Assembly (NCBI GenBank): GCA_052034865.1
Contig: JBPOIC010000040.1
Coordinates: 32,720 to 96,719, forward strand
DNA from: JBPOIC01 sp052034865
GTDB lineage: Bacteria; UBA10199; JADFYH01
Direction of reading: 5' to 3'
Length of the DNA: 64,000 nucleotides
The stretch's first letter is position 1. Each line of letters starts with the position of its first letter. A program made the translations under genes and the position numbers. The notes under the pieces are model-generated. The model ran no database searches. It worked only from the letters and a program-made list of their open reading frames with translations, and was not told the origin of the DNA. Below, piece after piece: positions 61,900 through 64,000 of the stretch.

Positions 61900-62643
61900 A
61901 TGAAGCTGGTCAAACGTGTACGCAATCTGTTCAACCCAAAAGCTAGTGAATCGTACAAACTCAGTCGCTCGCGCTTGGAAAATTTCATGCGTTGCCCGCG
62001 CTGTTTTTACCTCGATCGCCGTCTGGGAATCGATCGTCCTTCCATGCCAGGTTTCACGCTCAACATGGCCGTCGATACCCTCCTTAAAAAAGAATTCGAT
62101 GTGTATCGAGCCAAGGGCCAACCGCATCCGCTTATGAAAGAGAATGACGTCGATGCCGTTCCGTTTCAGCACAAAGACCTCGATATCTGGCGCGAGAATT
62201 TCAAGGGAATGCAATATCACCATAAGCCGACAAACTTTATCATCACGGGAGCCATCGACGATCTGTGGGTCAATCCCGCCGGTCAATTGATCGTGGTCGA
62301 CTACAAGGCCACCAGCAAGGACGGTGAAGTCAGTCTCGATGACGAATGGAAAGACGGCTACAAGCGGCAAATGGAGATCTACCAGTGGATTCTTCGGGGG
62401 ATGGGGCACGACGTATTGGACACGGGCTATTTCGTTTATGCCAACGGCCGGAAGGATCTCGACGGCTTCAACGGCACACTTTCTTTTCACATCCAGCTGA
62501 TCAGCTACGCCGGCAATTGCTCATGGGTTGAAAAAGCCGTGAAGGATGCTTGGGAGTGTTTGTCATCCGATACGATGCCAACATATCAGAATGGATGCGA
62601 GTTTTGTACCTATCGAAAACTAATGCGCGATGTCGAAAATTAG
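61900..62643 (+). CDS. PD-(D/E)XK nuclease with Cys motif
   Basis: 247 residues. GAIDDLWVNPAGQLIVVDYKAT supplies the Asp and DxK catalytic residues. The flanking cysteines MRCPRCFYLD and GCEFCTYR could bind an iron-sulphur cluster as in Cas4/AddB-type nucleases. LENFMRCPRCF is the usual family start, and YQWILRGMGHDV the C-terminal QxxxY-like motif. It may act in recombination of the mobile element or be a host repair factor. Base composition looks closer to the phage region than to the left flank. Confidence 0.75.
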   Translation: MKLVKRVRNLFNPKASESYKLSRSRLENFMRCPRCFYLDRRLGIDRPSMPGFTLNMAVDTLLKKEFDVYRAKGQPHPLMKENDVDAVPFQHKDLDIWRENFKGMQYHHKPTNFIITGAIDDLWVNPAGQLIVVDYKATSKDGEVSLDDEWKDGYKRQMEIYQWILRGMGHDVLDTGYFVYANGRKDLDGFNGTLSFHIQLISYAGNCSWVEKAVKDAWECLSSDTMPTYQNGCEFCTYRKLMRDVEN

Positions 62644-62659
62644 ATTTCTCATTTATTGT

Positions 62660-64000
62660 CTATAGTGGCCATTTTTTTCCGGATTCTAAATCGGGATGCC
62701 GTGGTTCTCCGGTTGGTTTTCCGTAGTCAAGACGCCACGACTCAATTGTCCCTAAAAGGGCATAAGCTGTGAGTTTCCGACGTTCATCATTTATAGACAT
62801 CTCAAAAAGTTTTTTTCTGATGTCATTGAAACTACGAGAAGCAAGAGTATATGTAGAACCGGATTTTCCATGAGGTCGGCGCTCAACAAAGACAGTTTCC
62901 AATTTTCTCGCTAGCGAAAATGGAATGGATGGATTCGCGGTGTCATCAATAAGATTCAAGCCAGCAATCATTAACTCCGGAGCATCGAGCCTGGCGATCA
63001 CTTCCGATAGTAGCTCTCTTTTTTCTGCGGGCAATTTGGAATCACACAACTGAATGAGTCTCTGATGAATCTTGGAGTCCTTACGAGCTAAATCCGCAAT
63101 TCGTGAAGCTAATATATCAGCTCGACCAATTTTGGGCTGGGTCCCGAATATCACTATCTCCGGATCCACAAAGTTCATGAGTATTTTCTTCGATTCCGGT
63201 GTATCAAGAGTTGCAAGTGCATCTATCCATTGTTCTCCCAAATCCTCTATGTGCTCTCCCTTTGAACCGGCAAGTTCATGCAGTAGAGAAACGGCATCGT
63301 TGCAACGGCTATGACCAATCGCAGTGATTATGTCTCGTTGTACGTGTCTGGGGAGACTGAACTCAGATATTGTTTCTTTAATTTTTTTAATCCCTTCATC
63401 AGGCTTTGTTAGGAATGGTAAAAGACAAAGAAAATGACGTAAAAGATTTTCGCGATCGTCGTGTGATGCATTCTGTCGAATATTTTGCAAAGTCAATTCA
63501 AAGAGATTCAATATCGTGTCAGCAGGCAACTCTGCACCTCCAAAGAGAAGACTCTCAAGTGCCTGCACCCGGCACCAGTCATCCCATTTGCCGGGGAGCA
63601 ACATTACTTTAATTACAAGATCTGATGACTCCTTGGGGTCAAGGACAGCCAGTGCATGGCCCAATTTTTTTATGTTATAAGCCGATCGTTCTCCGTTCGA
63701 TTTAGATGGATCCAAAAGCTGGAATATCCTGTCACGGAGAGCAGACGTATATTTCTTCCGTCGTTCTTCATTGAAACGGCCTGATATTTGCCCTGTGCGG
63801 GCTTCCCAGATTTCATTGTAATTAATCCGGAATCCAAAATGCTCGTGAGGCTTTCGTTCAATTGTAGCCAGTTCAATGAGCGCTGTAGCGCAATCGTTTT
63901 CATATTCATGTTCGCCCAGTAACGCCAAAATAATCTTGTCGGCTTCATTTGGATTAAGTTGTATCAGAGCTTCAAGGTGTCTTCGCGAACAAGTGTGTAT
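62660..64000 (-). CDS. helical-repeat (HEAT-like) protein, 5' end missing
   Basis: About 447 residues are visible and the frame is open to the window edge. An internal Met or TTG at 63928 is not a supported start. The chain is almost all helical with repeats of about 40 residues (VQALESLLFGGAELPADTI, VQRDIITAIGHSRCNDAVSLLHELA, EQWIDALATLDTPESKKILM), resembling HEAT/armadillo scaffolds of defence or signalling proteins. No enzymatic domain is visible in this part. It converges on the nuclease gene. Confidence 0.65.
   Translation of the reverse strand: MHTCSRRHLEALIQLNPNEADKIILALLGEHEYENDCATALIELATIERKPHEHFGFRINYNEIWEARTGQISGRFNEERRKKYTSALRDRIFQLLDPSKSNGERSAYNIKKLGHALAVLDPKESSDLVIKVMLLPGKWDDWCRVQALESLLFGGAELPADTILNLFELTLQNIRQNASHDDRENLLRHFLCLLPFLTKPDEGIKKIKETISEFSLPRHVQRDIITAIGHSRCNDAVSLLHELAGSKGEHIEDLGEQWIDALATLDTPESKKILMNFVDPEIVIFGTQPKIGRADILASRIADLARKDSKIHQRLIQLCDSKLPAEKRELLSEVIARLDAPELMIAGLNLIDDTANPSIPFSLARKLETVFVERRPHGKSGSTYTLASRSFNDIRKKLFEMSINDERRKLTAYALLGTIESWRLDYGKPTGEPRHPDLESGKKWPL

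Overview
The window joins a Gram-negative bacterial chromosome to a contractile-tailed (myovirus-type) prophage and ends in metal-efflux and accessory genes. The host half (1-23.2 kb) is AT-leaning and carries GreB, RodA, HflX, a non-proofreading DnaE, a unimodular QueF, a 2-oxoacid:ferredoxin oxidoreductase subunit and a Met8-CcsA-HemA cluster. That combination suits an anaerobic or facultative bacterium of deltaproteobacterial grade, possibly an uncultured lineage. I cannot place it more precisely, and I see no rRNA or tRNA gene.

1-23.2 kb, host: korA 5' end, a TPR membrane protein, a haem/sirohaem/cytochrome c biogenesis operon (Met8-like, CcsA/HemX, HemA), trxA, rodA, greB, an M48-like metallopeptidase, queF, several secreted low-complexity proteins, a CDF metal exporter, a PDZ protein, hflX overlapping dnaE, a DEAD-box helicase, a ClC-type anion channel/transporter with a structured leader, one unrecognised protein and a tandem pair of paralogous secreted proteins.

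23.4-56.6 kb, prophage, nearly all on the + strand and visibly more GC-rich: two DNA methyltransferases, a small-terminase-like protein, an AbiEi/AbiEii type IV toxin-antitoxin pair with an inverted-repeat operator, a portal/minor-head fusion, a protease-scaffold gene with an internal start, decoration and major capsid proteins, neck proteins, sheath, tube, a chaperone with a candidate -1 frameshift, tape measure, full baseplate, fibre, lysis genes, small regulatory genes (HU-like, sigma-like, Mor-like) and the large terminase at the right end. No integrase, transposase, repressor or replication gene is visible. The packaging genes are split between the two ends of the element.

56.7-64 kb: a czcI-position small protein, a TolC-family outer-membrane protein and a CzcA-type RND pump with no adaptor (CzcB) gene between them, a small membrane protein, a PD-(D/E)XK nuclease and a helical-repeat protein running off the end. 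Whether these are host genes or cargo of the same mobile element is open.

The points most worth a second look are: the methylase locus where two overlapping frames both look protein-like; the T TTT TTG slippery site in the tail chaperone; one small domain apparently shared by three different virion proteins; the AbiE cassette inside the packaging module with its operator; the split terminase/portal order without an integrase; the adaptor-less RND operon; and the secreted paralogue pair.
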